Below are positions 46,039 to 56,842 of a DNA stretch of 64,000 bases, one piece after another; the stretch's first letter is position 1, and every line of letters begins with the position of its first letter. Origin of the DNA: Actinostola sp. cb2023 (taxonomy: Eukaryota; Cnidaria; Anthozoa; Actiniaria; Actinostolidae); assembly GCA_033675265.1 (NCBI GenBank), contig JAUJYZ010001230.1, forward strand, positions 1-64,000, read 5' to 3'. The notes below the pieces were generated by a model. That model worked only from the letters and a program-made list of their open reading frames with translations. It searched no databases and was not told the DNA's origin. The translations under genes were made by a program, and so were the position numbers.

Positions 46039-46260
46039 GATCCTACGCTGACTAGTCGACAAACAGACAAGATTCCCTCGAATTTTCAAGCCGAAAAGCC
46101 GACAAACGTGCTTCAAACCAGGCGAGATTATTCGAGTTCCACGTCACGACGCCGAAATACGTGCATCAACTTAGTGCAAAAGTAACACAGCACATAGCCA
46201 AAAGTTCACACAGTCGAAAACTCTACTGGACAGACGTATCTGAGGTAAGGAAAGCAAACC

Positions 46261-47070
46261 ATGGCCAACATCAACCGTGCACCAAAACAATGGTGCTTAT
46301 CTAAAGTCGAAACATTGAATTCGTACGAAAATTGGAAGCAAAACCTATTATACACCCTTTCACTCGATCAGAACTTCGCACCATTCCTAGTAGAAGATGC
46401 CTCCTGGGGAAAAAAGTCTAAAGCTGACCCCCTAAGAGGCTTTGTTAACGACGGCGAAGAAGTTCCCACTGCAAGGCGACGAACCGCTCAGCAAAAAAGC
46501 ACCATGCTGGAGCTCATGCTAGGACAAATAGCAAATTATTGTCAAATCATATCGCGATCCACCCTGGTGAAAGGAAGCACATCTTTAGACTCAATCTGGC
46601 AAGCCATACGTTTACACTTTGGATTTCAAACAACTGGTGCTCATTTCATTGACTTTAACTCCATCGCTTTGGAGCCAGACGAACGCCCAGAAGACCTATA
46701 CCAACGCCTCATGGCCTTCGTAGAGGATTGTTTACTCAAGGCCAACGAACTAACACACCATAGTGACGCTGTACAAGAAGACGAAGAGTTGTCTCCCACA
46801 GTAGAGAATTTTGTGGTCCTCACATGGTTAAGACTCATCCACCCAGAGCTACCTAAACTCGTGAAGCAACGCTACGGGACGGAACTGAGGTCACGCACCC
46901 TGGCCTCGATCAAAGCCGAAATTTCCCAAGCTCTCAGCTCTCTACTAGACGAGATACAAGCTGCAGACGACACCAAAATCTTACGAGCCGGAGTCACACC
47001 CTACACTCTCGAACCTCACAACCTTACAAGCCAGTTGCTAGGACACCAGCCAGACCTAACCGACCCCTGA
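46261..47070 (+). CDS. Gag-like protein of the LTR element
   Basis: 269 codons starting at ATG in CAAACCATGG context, 241 bp after the 5' LTR. It resembles retrotransposon Gag capsid-type sequence: a mostly helical, charged protein with a region around [11 protein letters not shown] and [12 protein letters not shown], the latter like the conserved part of Retrotrans_gag domains. It packages the element RNA into cytoplasmic particles. The stop TGA at 47068 lies just before a Cys-x2-Cys...His...Cys knuckle (about 47076-47133) that is encoded one frame back (-1), in the frame of pol. Both frames are open over at least about 110 nt, so a -1 ribosomal frameshift is the likely way to make Gag-Pol. 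An old indel is the alternative. Confidence 0.75.
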   Translation: MANINRAPKQWCLSKVETLNSYENWKQNLLYTLSLDQNFAPFLVEDASWGKKSKADPLRGFVNDGEEVPTARRRTAQQKSTMLELMLGQIANYCQIISRSTLVKGSTSLDSIWQAIRLHFGFQTTGAHFIDFNSIALEPDERPEDLYQRLMAFVEDCLLKANELTHHSDAVQEDEELSPTVENFVVLTWLRLIHPELPKLVKQRYGTELRSRTLASIKAEISQALSSLLDEIQAADDTKILRAGVTPYTLEPHNLTSQLLGHQPDLTDP

Positions 47071-47243
47071 AGACATGCCCTCTTTGCAAACAGACAGGTC
47101 GCCAAAGCCATAACCACTTTCTCAGCGAATGCAACTTTCTTCCTGAACAGGACCGAAAGTATATTGTCAAAGCTAGACAGATCGCTTCCATCTTAGACGA
47201 CGACCCAGACGAAACCACAGATGACTACTGTACAAAACCTGAG

Positions 47244-49931
47244 GTGAGCCCCGACCCACCCCAAGAACACTCAAGCCTACGCATACAAGTACGTCGGTCA
47301 CCCTACTTAGACACGTTCTACCGTCATCATCCAGTACGAGTAGTCGTTGACAGTGGCGCCACCAGTAACATGATCCGAATGTCTACAGTAAAAATGCTTC
47401 GTCTTGAAATATCTGCAAGCTCACAATCAGCCCACCAAGCCGATGGCAGCTCACCTATGCGAGTGATAGGCGAAACACGCTTTGAACTGATCCGGAACCA
47501 TCACAAGTTCCTGTTTGAAGGCCTGGTCGTGGAAAATCTCGACGTGGAGGTTCTCGCTGGCACCCCTTTCATGGAGTGTAATGACATCGCCATCCGACCA
47601 GCCAAACGTGAAATAACCCTAAAAGACGGAACTACTGTCCTCTACGGTTCCAGCAACAACACGCCCATAGACAAACCTGTCTGCCGCGCCCTGGTTTTAC
47701 GTGCCCCTGGTACTCCTACAACGATATGGCCCGGAGAGTATTTAGAGCTACAATTACCTGATGATGCTGCCCCAGATGCAGAGTATACACTTGGACCACG
47801 ACTAGACTCCCCCTGTGCCCGAGCAACCACAGCGTATGAACCATGGTCTCAACCCAACATCATTTCGAGCACTGCAGGGAAAACCCGCCTACCAAATTTG
47901 TCTGGTCATCCCCAAACCCTGAAACGCAATGAGCATTTCAGCCAAGTTAGCCCAGTCTTCGAACCAAACAAAGACGAAGGATCTCCAACAATCACTCCGA
48001 AGACATCACCAGCCTCACTACACACCTCTGTTGGAAATCATTCAGACAAAGTGCAACTCGATCCTGACAACTTGCTTTCACATGATATCAAGTCAGGAAC
48101 ACTCCAGGCCTGCCCACACCGAATTGCTGCACTCTCTACGTGCAGCCCACCAAGCTGCGTCACCGGGATGAGATCATTCATCGGAGACTACAAAGTCTTA
48201 GCCGGCGTTATCCCTAGATGCGCCTCGGTACTTGCTCCTCTTGAAGATGCCATTGCTGGTCGTCAATCCTCAGACCCTGTAAAGTGGACTGACGAATTAA
48301 GCAAGGACTTTACTACTGCACAAACCGTCCTCTCCTCTAACCGCACCATCACGCTACCTAAACCAAATGACCAACTCTGGATTGTCACTGACGGCGCAGT
48401 CGGCAAACCAGGAATTGGAGCTACCCTTTACATAACACGCGAGGGAAAACTGATCCTGGCAGGTTTCTTTAGCGCCAAACTGCGTGACCGCCAAGTATCT
48501 TGGTTGCCATGCGAAGTGGAGGCCTTAGCCATAGCCGTAGCAATCAAGCATTTCAGCCCTTACATAATCCAGTCCAGGCACAAAGTATCCATCCTCACAG
48601 ACAGCAAGCCATGCGTCCAAGCCTTTGAAAAATTATGCCGTGGCGAATTCTCTGTAAGCCCACGCGTTTCAACCTTTCTGTCTACTGTCAGCCGATACCA
48701 AGCCACCGTCCAACATGTTGCAGGCGCAGCCATATTGCCATCCGACCTTGCGAGCCGCGACGCCCCTGACTGCAATGACATGTCCTGTCAAGTTTGCAGC
48801 TTTATCAAACAAACAGAAGACTCAGTGATAGGACACTTATCAGTAGAAGACGTCCTTAAGGGAACATCCAAACTCCCCTTCACAAGCAGAGCTGCTTGGC
48901 AATCCATACAAGCTGAGTGTGCCGACCTTCGCCGCACACACGCTCACCTGACACAAGGGATTCGACCTTCAAAGAAACTAACAAACATCAAAGACATAAA
49001 AAGGTATTCGAGTATAGCTACCATCGCTAGTGATGGCTTACTTATCGTCCAAGGTAATGAGCCTCTGTCTCCACCAAGGCAACGCATCGTTGTTCCCCGT
49101 CAAGTCCTGGAAGGACTCCTGACCGCTCTACACATCAAGCTCGAACACCCATCTCGCCATCAGCTCAGGTCTGCCGCAAACCGCTACTTCTTTGCTCTCG
49201 ACATGGACAAAGCCATTGACCATGTGACCAAAAGTTGTCACCCCTGTGCTGCCCTCAAGAAAACACGTGGCTTATCTGCGCGGGAAGTGTGGATGCAGCG
49301 AGATCAATTCTCAAACCACCAAGTTCCTCTATCTGACCAGGAGCTAGTACACAAGCAACATGACCTACGCAACGCGAATCACCCGTACAGTGAAAAGTCT
49401 AAGGCTCCCCTAAAGAAAGCCATTGACGCTCCTCAGGTGAAAATAGGAGACCTAGTCTATCTATACTCAGATAGAAATACATCCTGCTCACGAGACAGAT
49501 ACCTTGTAACCTCAACCGAGGGGGTATGGTGCAATATCCGCAAGTTCACTGGACCTCAACATAGGAAGACCCCCTACCGCGTGAAGGCAAGCGAGTGCTA
49601 CAAGGTACCCAACCACATGAGCCTCAACCGATTATCATACCGCACCCCACAGCACGATTCTTCAGATGCACGACCAAGTCCTCCAGAACCCCCCGAAATA
49701 CGACGAGGGATATCCACACCACCCACCCCTCATAGTTACATCCCCACAGACAACTTCCACGAGTTAGTTACAACCCCTCCTGCAACAGTGGACAACGAAG
49801 ATCATTTGAACACTATCACCGACAACCAAAGCCCTCGAAGCCGCACTTATCTGGATAACCAAGCACCAAGGAAGTCATCACGCCCTCATTGCCTACCCCA
49901 ACGCTACAATGACTACATCATGGAATTTTGA
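47244..49931 (+). CDS. Pol-like protein with protease, RNase H and integrase zinc finger, but no RT palm or integrase core
   Basis: 895 codons from the first ATG; the frame is open upstream to before 47067 and probably enters by -1 frameshift. Aspartic protease: VVVDSGATSN (D36). An unrecognised Pro/Ser-rich linker (about 185-305) replaces the RT fingers and palm; no Y-x-D-D is present. A thumb/connection-like stretch (about 310-375) leads to RNase H with D383 (VTDGA), E424 (CEVEAL), D453 (LTDSK) and D501 (LPSDLASR) all kept. The integrase HHCC finger is intact (H630, H635, C665, C668), but the D,D-35-E core is absent and sequence jumps to the C-terminal region (REVWMQRDQFSNHQVPLSDQ, then GDLVYLYSDRN). 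Two big deletions, both in frame and without stops, are striking. Confidence 0.82.
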   Translation: MSPDPPQEHSSLRIQVRRSPYLDTFYRHHPVRVVVDSGATSNMIRMSTVKMLRLEISASSQSAHQADGSSPMRVIGETRFELIRNHHKFLFEGLVVENLDVEVLAGTPFMECNDIAIRPAKREITLKDGTTVLYGSSNNTPIDKPVCRALVLRAPGTPTTIWPGEYLELQLPDDAAPDAEYTLGPRLDSPCARATTAYEPWSQPNIISSTAGKTRLPNLSGHPQTLKRNEHFSQVSPVFEPNKDEGSPTITPKTSPASLHTSVGNHSDKVQLDPDNLLSHDIKSGTLQACPHRIAALSTCSPPSCVTGMRSFIGDYKVLAGVIPRCASVLAPLEDAIAGRQSSDPVKWTDELSKDFTTAQTVLSSNRTITLPKPNDQLWIVTDGAVGKPGIGATLYITREGKLILAGFFSAKLRDRQVSWLPCEVEALAIAVAIKHFSPYIIQSRHKVSILTDSKPCVQAFEKLCRGEFSVSPRVSTFLSTVSRYQATVQHVAGAAILPSDLASRDAPDCNDMSCQVCSFIKQTEDSVIGHLSVEDVLKGTSKLPFTSRAAWQSIQAECADLRRTHAHLTQGIRPSKKLTNIKDIKRYSSIATIASDGLLIVQGNEPLSPPRQRIVVPRQVLEGLLTALHIKLEHPSRHQLRSAANRYFFALDMDKAIDHVTKSCHPCAALKKTRGLSAREVWMQRDQFSNHQVPLSDQELVHKQHDLRNANHPYSEKSKAPLKKAIDAPQVKIGDLVYLYSDRNTSCSRDRYLVTSTEGVWCNIRKFTGPQHRKTPYRVKASECYKVPNHMSLNRLSYRTPQHDSSDARPSPPEPPEIRRGISTPPTPHSYIPTDNFHELVTTPPATVDNEDHLNTITDNQSPRSRTYLDNQAPRKSSRPHCLPQRYNDYIMEF

Positions 49932-50019
49932 ACTGTTACCCATTTGACTTTAATTAGAAAACTATTCAGTTGTTAATTATCCAGTTTTGTTAAGAGGTCA
50001 GCTTACCGTTACATTAGAC

Positions 50020-50038
50020 GGGAAAAGAAAAGAGAAAG
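50020..50038 (+). promoter_or_regulatory. Polypurine tract of the LTR element
   Basis: GGGAAAAGAAAAGAGAAAG, six bases before the 3' LTR; primes plus-strand DNA synthesis. Confidence 0.8.
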
Positions 50039-50044
50039 TAGTTG

Positions 50045-50184
50045 CGCCATTACGTCATTATGTCAGCGGTCTCTCCCGACCGTGCAGGCGCCCCCGGCCG
50101 CCATGTTGTTATCATCCATGTGCTTTCCAATAAACCGCCTCGTTCACGTTGTGGATTTATATACTATTGTCTAACTTACTGGCG
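50045..50184 (+). repeat. 3' LTR, 140 bp
   Basis: Base-for-base identical to the 5' LTR, indicating a recent insertion. Confidence 0.93.
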
Positions 50185-51975
50185 TAGACTAAGTAAATTA
50201 TACAAACAAGTTGCTCCTGTGAACGATGCCGTTAGACTAAGTAAATTATACAAACAAGTTGCTCCTGTGAACGATGCAGTTAGACTAAGTAAATTATACA
50301 AACAAGTTGCTCCTATGAACGATGCCGTTAGACTAAGTAAATTATACAAACAAGTTGCTCCTATGAACGATGCCGTTAGACTAAGTAAATTATGCAAACA
50401 AGTTGCTCCTGTGAACGATGCAGTTAGACTAAGTAAATTATACAAACAAGTTGCTCCTGTGAACGATGCAGTTAGACTAAGTAAATTATACAAACAAGTT
50501 GCTCCTGTGAACGATGCAGTTAGAATAAGTAAATTATGCAAACAAGTTGCTCCTGTGAACGATGCAGTTAGACTAAGTAAATTATACAAACAAGTTGCTC
50601 CTGTGAACGATGCCGTTAGACTAAGTAAATTATACAAACAAGTTGCTCCTGTGAACGATGCAGTTAGACTAAGTAAATTATACAAACAAGTTGCTCCTGT
50701 GAACGATGCAGTTAGACTAAGTAAATTATACAAACAAGTTGCTCCTGTGAACGATGCCGTTAGACTAAGTAAATTATACAAACAAGTTGCTCCTATGAAC
50801 GATGCAGTTAGACTAAGTAAATTATACAAACAAGTTGCTCCTATGAACGATGCAGTTAGACTAAGTAAATTATACAAACAGGTTGCTCCTGTGAACGATG
50901 CAGTTAGACTAAGTAAATTATACAAACAAGTTGCTCCTGTGAACGATGCCGTTAGACTAAGTAAATTATACAAACAAGTTGCTCCTGTGAACGATGCAGT
51001 TAGACTAAGTAAATTATACAAACAAGTTGCTCCTGTGAACGATGCAGTTAGACTAAGTAAATTATACAAACAAGTTGCTCCTGTGAACGATGCAGTTAGA
51101 CTAAGTAAGTTATACAAACAAGTTGCGACTATGAACGATGCCGTTAGACTAAGTAAATTATACAAACAAGTTGCTCCTGTGAACGATGCAGTTAGACTAA
51201 GTAAGTTATACAAACAAGTTGCTCCTATGAACGATGCCGTTAGACTAAGTAAATTATACAAACAAGTTGCTCCTGTGAACGATGCCGTTAGACTAAGTAA
51301 ATTATACAAACAAGTTGCTCCTGTGAACGATGCAGTTAGACTAAGTAAATTATACAAACAAGTTGCTCCTGTGAACGATGCCGTTAGACTAAGTAAATTA
51401 TACAAACAAGTTGCTCCTGTGAACGATGCAGTTAGACTAAGTAAATTATACAAACAAGTTGCTCCTATGAACGATGCCGTTAGACTAAGTAAATTATACA
51501 AACAAGTTGCTCCTATGAACGATGCCGTTAGACTAAGTAAATTATGCAAACAAGTTGCTCCTGTGAACGATGCAGTTAGACTAAGTAAATTATACAAACA
51601 AGTTGCTCCTGTGAACGATGCAGTTAGACTAAGTAAATTATACAAACAAGTTGCTCCTGTGAACGATGCAGTTAGACTAAGTAAATTACAAACAAGTTGC
51701 TCCTGTGAACGATGCAGTTAGACTAAGTAAATTATGCAAACAAGTTGCTCCTGTGAACGATGCAGTTAGACTAAGTAAATTATACAAACAAGTTGCTCCT
51801 GTGAACGATGCCGTTAGACTAAGTAACTGATTATACAAACAAGTTGCTCCTGTGAACGATGCAGTTAGACTAAGTAAATTATACAAACAAGTTGCTCCTG
51901 TGAACGATGCCGTTAGACTAAGTAAATTATGCAAACAAGTTGCTCCTGTGAACGATGCAGTTAGACTATAAGTAA
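50185..51975 (+). repeat. 48-bp satellite, right segment, about 37 units
   Basis: Same family as 45030-45880. The order of unit variants 12-24 here repeats the order of units 6-18 of the left segment, including the unique GCGACT unit (51125). The right edge is more diverged: one unit with a 3-bp loss near 51686, one with a CTG insertion near 51828. The 559-aa plus-strand and 489-aa minus-strand frames are by-products of a stop-free 48-bp unit. Confidence 0.95.
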
Positions 51976-52197
51976 ATTATGCAAAAACGAGTGTACAAAA
52001 CTGACTATGAACAAAAGGAATACCCAAGGGCTTCTAGAAAACTAAGGAACTTAAGTACACTACATAGCAAAAGACAAAGGACTTAACTTTGAGTTAAGGT
52101 ACTAACGAATATTACAAAACGAAGAATTCGATGAAATTCGCATCAACAGCTCTGGTTCTGACACAGGTAGCCTAAGGTCTACTCATGGTAGCTTTCA
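51976..52197. other. Short spacer
   Basis: No supportable feature. Confidence 0.3.
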
Positions 52198-52488
52198 GCC
52201 AATCAGATTTATTTAAAAACCTAAAAACACAAATTTTCTCTGAAAATTCGGAATAAAGTTTACTAAAACAAACACAGTGTGTTTTACTTACATACACAGT
52301 GTGTTTTACTTACATATAAGGGGGGAAGGGGGGGGGGGGGGGGGGGGGGGGGGGGATACCCCAAATGATTAAAATGAGCTGAAATTCACTCCAGATGTGA
52401 ACACACTGTGTTTGTTTTAGTAAACTTTATTCAGAATTTTCAGAGAAATTGTGTTTTTAGGTTTTTCCGATAAATCTGACTGATTGGC
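52198..52488. mobile_element. MITE with ~90-bp TIRs and internal poly-G
   Basis: The left arm starts GCCAATCAGATTTAT and includes CCTAAAAACACAAATTTTCT and AAAACAAACACAGTGTG; the right arm ends with the complement at 52488. The loop contains a poly-G tract of about 28 (52328-52355). Confidence 0.8.
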
Positions 52489-53346
52489 ACACAGGCAGCC
52501 CAAGCAATACATTTGTGGAGTGTACGAACGTGATTTACACACAGGCAGCCCAACCATTCACGGTGGGCATAAATGACCCTAAAATCGCTCAGGTAAAACA
52601 CGCCATTTTCGCCAAAACATTCATATTTTCAAAAATCTTCAATGTAATGAAACAAAAATTTTAGCGTTTCTTTATTAAAGGTAGTGTGACATTTCAAACT
52701 ATTTGGTGGAAAAAATCTGACGCAATGATGACGTCATAATAAAAAGTTACAATTGCTGTGAAAATTTAGTTGAAACACAATGATACAATAAAGTGCATAT
52801 TTGAAAGAGAATAACATGTTGTGCACTTCGGTGCAATTTTCATAATGTTCCAATTATTAGAACCCGAGTTATAAAGGATTTAGTTGTTTGATGACGTCAT
52901 TACATGTGACGTCATCAGTTAAAGAAAAAAGCTGTTTCTAGGGACAGAAATCAGTAAAATGCCTTTATGCCCCTTAAGTCTTAAACTCAAACAGGGGACA
53001 ACGACATTGCTTGGGCGCTGCTCCGTTTGCTGGGATATAGTTAATAATAAAATCTGAATATAATTATATGACACATACCATGTTTTGGCGTATTTGGCCA
53101 CTGCTGTGGCCGTTTATTTTGACAAATTAACTTACAACGGATGTGTAACATGATCTACACAAGTTCACAGCAAAGGTGAGGGCAAATTCCGCCACAGCCC
53201 GGAGCCTGCGACAGGGCAGCCCCACCCAAAGCCCAAGCAATGCCGAAAAATTGTCAACGCAAAGTGCTTTAACAGTCCAGAGACCCTAGAAGATGATCCA
53301 GTTACCTCAGCCCCTGCATGAGGCTCATCTTCACAGCTCCAGGGTG
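52489..53346. other. Spacer, no gene seen
   Basis: CACAGGCAGCCCAA words at about 52491 and 52541. A 60-codon minus-strand frame at 52919-53101 has no recognisable product. Confidence 0.35.
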
Positions 53347-53605
53347 AATGGATATCTCAACCCTAAGATTAACTAACAATTTCTAAGTTTTTGGTCCTTA
53401 AAGACGGGGCAAGGTTACCTCAGCCCCTGCATGGGGCCTTGCCCCCCCCCCCCCCCCCCCCCCCCCCCTTTCTATGACCTATACATGTAGCAGCTAAGGG
53501 TATCTCAATCCCTAAGATTAAACTAAAATCGCTAAATTTGGGTCGTTAAAGACGGGGCAAGGTTACGTCAGCCCCTGCATGAGGCCTTGCCCCCCTTATC
53601 CCGAC
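53347..53605 (+). repeat. ~150-bp tandem duplication with GGGGCAAGG...CCTTGCCCC hairpin
   Basis: CCCTAAGATTAA (53361 and 53510) and GACGGGGCAAGGTTAC...GCCTTGCCCC recur. The first copy carries a poly-C tract of about 25 (53443-53467). Confidence 0.75.
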
Positions 53606-53698
53606 CTGTAGCAACTAACGTAACTCTTATTGTAACTAATTCAATATAGATGGGTAATGTCAGTGACTGAACGTTACTATTGAATAGCAGTAAAATGT

Positions 53699-54045
53699 AA
53701 GATAAGCAAAGACCTTCGCTCCTGCTAAAAGTCATTTCCTAGGTTGATAACGTTATTTCTACATCTATTTTACTTGAACTGATGTGAAAGAAACTGGCCC
53801 CGCCCTTGCAGAGGTACAGTTCTCCCATCAGTGTATAATAACATAAGACTGTAAGATAACCAAAGACCTTCGCTCCTGCTAAAGGTCATTTCCTAGGTTG
53901 ATAACGCTCGTTCTATATTTATTTAATTTAAACTTATGTAAAAGAAATTGGCCCCGCCCTTGCAGAGGTCCAGCATCCTCATCAGTGAGTAGTAATGTGA
54001 AACTATTACGTAATAAGAAATCAACACCTTCGCTCCTGCTGAAGG
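53699..54045 (+). repeat. ~150-bp tandem repeat, about 2.3 units
   Basis: GACCTTCGCTCCTGCTAAA and TTGGCCCCGCCCTTGCAGAG-type words recur at 53711/53862 and 53796/53950, with a partial third copy from about 54025. Confidence 0.8.
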
Positions 54046-55550
54046 TCGATTTAGCTAGTTGTTTACATGCGTGGTGATGAGCCATCTGACAAGTAACCCT
54101 TTGAATTAGAGTGCTGGAGTTCTTATATACCTAAGGAAGGCCTTCGCATTCCAAAATCCGCAACGTCTAATTTGAGAATCCTTGTCAGCGCCTATTCGAA
54201 AACAGCCATATGATTGTGGTTTGAATACCAGACTGCTATTAGATATAACACATAGCAAGCACTAGCCAAGTCGTGGACGACCACTGAAGCCCCTGCAAAC
54301 AGTAGCATGACCATGCTTGGGAAAAGTAAGCAACAAGAAAAACTCACGTACATGCTGGATGGCCGTCTAGACTGACGTTTGTGCTGCAAGGATACCGACA
54401 TGGACAAATGGCAGCATATGTAGAACAGATTATTCTCAACATACTGAATTTATAATCTTAGTTAAACTACATTTAGGGAGCATGCCGGACACGAAAACCC
54501 CATTATAAACCCACTGTGTGGGAAAAATTAGGGACCGTGTACCACCTACCATGCAATACTGCAACCTGTGGCAAGGTTCCTAACTAATTTAATAAGAAAA
54601 GTTTTGTTTACACGACATTCAGTCCATGCTCCTGTTATGTGTGTCACTGCACAGTATCGGTGTGGGAATCCCGTTGACTAATTGCCCATTGGTGTTCCAT
54701 ATCAGCAGTAAATTGATTTGGCCATCGGTGCCCTCTCATAGTGGGTGTAGGTTCTGCAAGCAAAATTAAACTCGCGGCCAGTAGAGAAATTAGCAAACCC
54801 AATGCATTTATACAACAAATACCCGTGCAATACACAAAGCAATAACAGTTGAGGGCTGGTAATAACCCAATGGCCAATCACTATACAGTAATAATAAATT
54901 TGGAAGTAGTAAAAGGAATTTGGAAAATTGGCCATATCTGGCAAAATTGACAATAATGCTGATGATCAACTCATAGCAATGGGAATTACATTTCTAACAA
55001 TTTATGACCAACATGCCTTGTAAATATACTATAATACGAATCCAATAGTAATGTCAATGACAATGATCATACATATATATAATAATGTTAATAATAATAA
55101 AAGAAGCAGTAAATGTAATATCAAAGGATTTTAACACAGATAATAACAATATGTCAATAAAACAATATATAAATAATAGTGATATGACCATAGCAAATCA
55201 TAATAATAATGATAGTCATAGAAACAATAGTTGCAAATATAGCAATGATTAGGAGACTACGATAAATTACTAATTTACTACTACTAATAATCATCGTCAT
55301 GGACACTAATTTAATGCATTGGTCGTAACCATAACAGTGATAATAATTGCTTATTAATCACAACAATACTGATGATAATAATACAATAATTATTGTTATG
55401 CTTCCAATTTTAATGTATATACGTGTATATACTTTTTCTTAATGACTTAGTTACTTTATACCAGCTAGCATATTTTACTATTTTTTGTGTATTTTATAGG
55501 GAGGTCCACAAGTTTATCAGTCTTTGACTGTAATGTGTTGTAAAACCTCA
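54046..55550. other. Spacer, increasingly AT-rich
   Basis: 55080-55420 is dominated by AATAAT-like sequence. No gene seen. Confidence 0.4.
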
Positions 55551-55554
55551 TTAA

Positions 55555-56567
55555 CCCATTCGCTCCTGAGCTATTTTGAGTTTTTTAGCGATTTTCTGGA
55601 CCTAATCACGTCGTAGGAAATTTCGATTCCATATAAGGGGTTTCCATGGAAATCTTGACAGTTCTGAATGCCTGTGGGCTCGCGTCTTCACGTGTGCTGC
55701 CTTTCTTCTTGGGAGTTCGTAGGGGCTAGTAGTAATCACTACTCGAAAAGGCCAATTTTGCATTTTTAGAGTGTTTATAGCCATTATTCACCACAGAAGC
55801 CCCCAGGACAGCATCATTAAGCTTGACTGGTGTGGTAGAGACCGTTCTCCTGGAAGAAATCAGGAGTTTAGAAACGAATTCACGATCACATTTCGACGTT
55901 GCCGTTTGGAAATTCAAAATGGCGGACTCAATTGTGAAATCGTCTCTCTGGTCTTTCTGTGGTGGATTCCAGGACCTACAAAGGCATTTTTGGCGACTTT
56001 GGACTTGTAAAGAATGCAACCGGTGCAATATTTTGCCTGTAGGACCGAGTGGCTCGACACTCTATATATTCTTAAAAAAACGGATATTCGGGGAGATCTA
56101 TGCCGAAATTCCCGGATGTTTCCCGGCATCCTTTTCGGGCGTGCAGAAGGAAAACACGTGTTAGCGAAAGTGGTCCTAAGGAAATGGCTATTGTTCGGCG
56201 AGTTAAGGAAAAGAGAGGGCAAAATTCACGACTATATCAAGAAGAGAGATGGAAGTTTGCTGAGAAAGTGGCGTTTTGTTTCGCAAGGATGTATTTTGGA
56301 AGAAAATCCAAGTCAAATGTCGGTCATTTTCGAGGTGTAAAATTGCGTCAAAAACACGCATTTTTGATTTTTATGGCAAACAAATTGAACTAATGCCCAG
56401 AAATCGGACCTGTAAGTCAGTTTACTTGAGGTTAAAATATGAAGAGTTATCTAGTTGTCACTAATAACTGGCCATGAGATCGATGTTACGAAAATTCAGA
56501 AAGTTAGAATTTTTCAAAGCAGTATCGATGTTTACGGCCGGTTTCGGCCGGTGTAGGAGTCAATGGG
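55555..56567. mobile_element. TTAA-flanked piggyBac-like element (CCCATT ends)
   Basis: TTAA (55551-55554) then CCCATTCGCTCCT; the right end AGGAGTCAATGGG then TTAA (56568-56571). 1013 bp. Overlapping short frames (for example 55823-56164, containing RLWTCKECNRCN) have no recognised domain, so it is taken as non-autonomous. Confidence 0.8.
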
Positions 56568-56571
56568 TTAA

Positions 56572-56842
56572 ATAAAGTTATCATTATAATAATAATTAAT
56601 AATAAAGAATATGGAAAATTGATAACGTAAATAAAATTAAATTAATAATATTCACAGTAATAAAATTAATAATGAGAATAATAACATAATAATGTTACAC
56701 TCACACTACCCCTCCATAAGATGTGTTGTTTTCATTCACTCAAATTCACAGTTATAAAATAAAAATGGGTAGGGACGAGCCATGTCAAAACAATACCTTG
56801 TTGACAAAGACAGCAAGCCCAGTAAACGCCCAGTAAAAACAC
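56572..56842. other. Spacer, AT-rich
   Basis: AATAAT-type sequence; nothing further. Confidence 0.3.

Larger units (their letters stand above)
45881..50184 (+). mobile_element. Young Ty3/gypsy-like LTR retrotransposon with internally deleted pol
   Basis: Identical 140-bp direct LTRs (45881-46020 and 50045-50184), a primer-binding-site-like TGG start right after the left LTR, gag, a protease/RNase H/zinc-finger pol frame and a polypurine tract. It is inserted in a 48-bp satellite. Left flank GTTAG and right flank TAGACTAAG rejoin to the satellite consensus with a 3-bp TAG duplication. Total extra DNA of 4307 bp agrees with the satellite phase across the insertion. RT palm and integrase core are missing, so it would need proteins in trans. 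Confidence 0.92.

Noticed and set aside
45881..50184. Endogenous retrovirus with an envelope gene
   Set aside because: No third gene between pol and the 3' LTR; only gag and a shortened pol are present, so it is an LTR retrotransposon.
50042..51721. 559-aa plus-strand and 489-aa minus-strand proteins
   Set aside because: Both are translations of the same 48-bp satellite; the plus-strand one starts inside the LTR. An open frame on both strands is expected from a unit divisible by three without stops.
55771..56464. Several overlapping 60-113 aa frames in the CCCATT element
   Set aside because: Short, mutually overlapping in different frames, no recognised domain, located inside a non-autonomous TTAA element.
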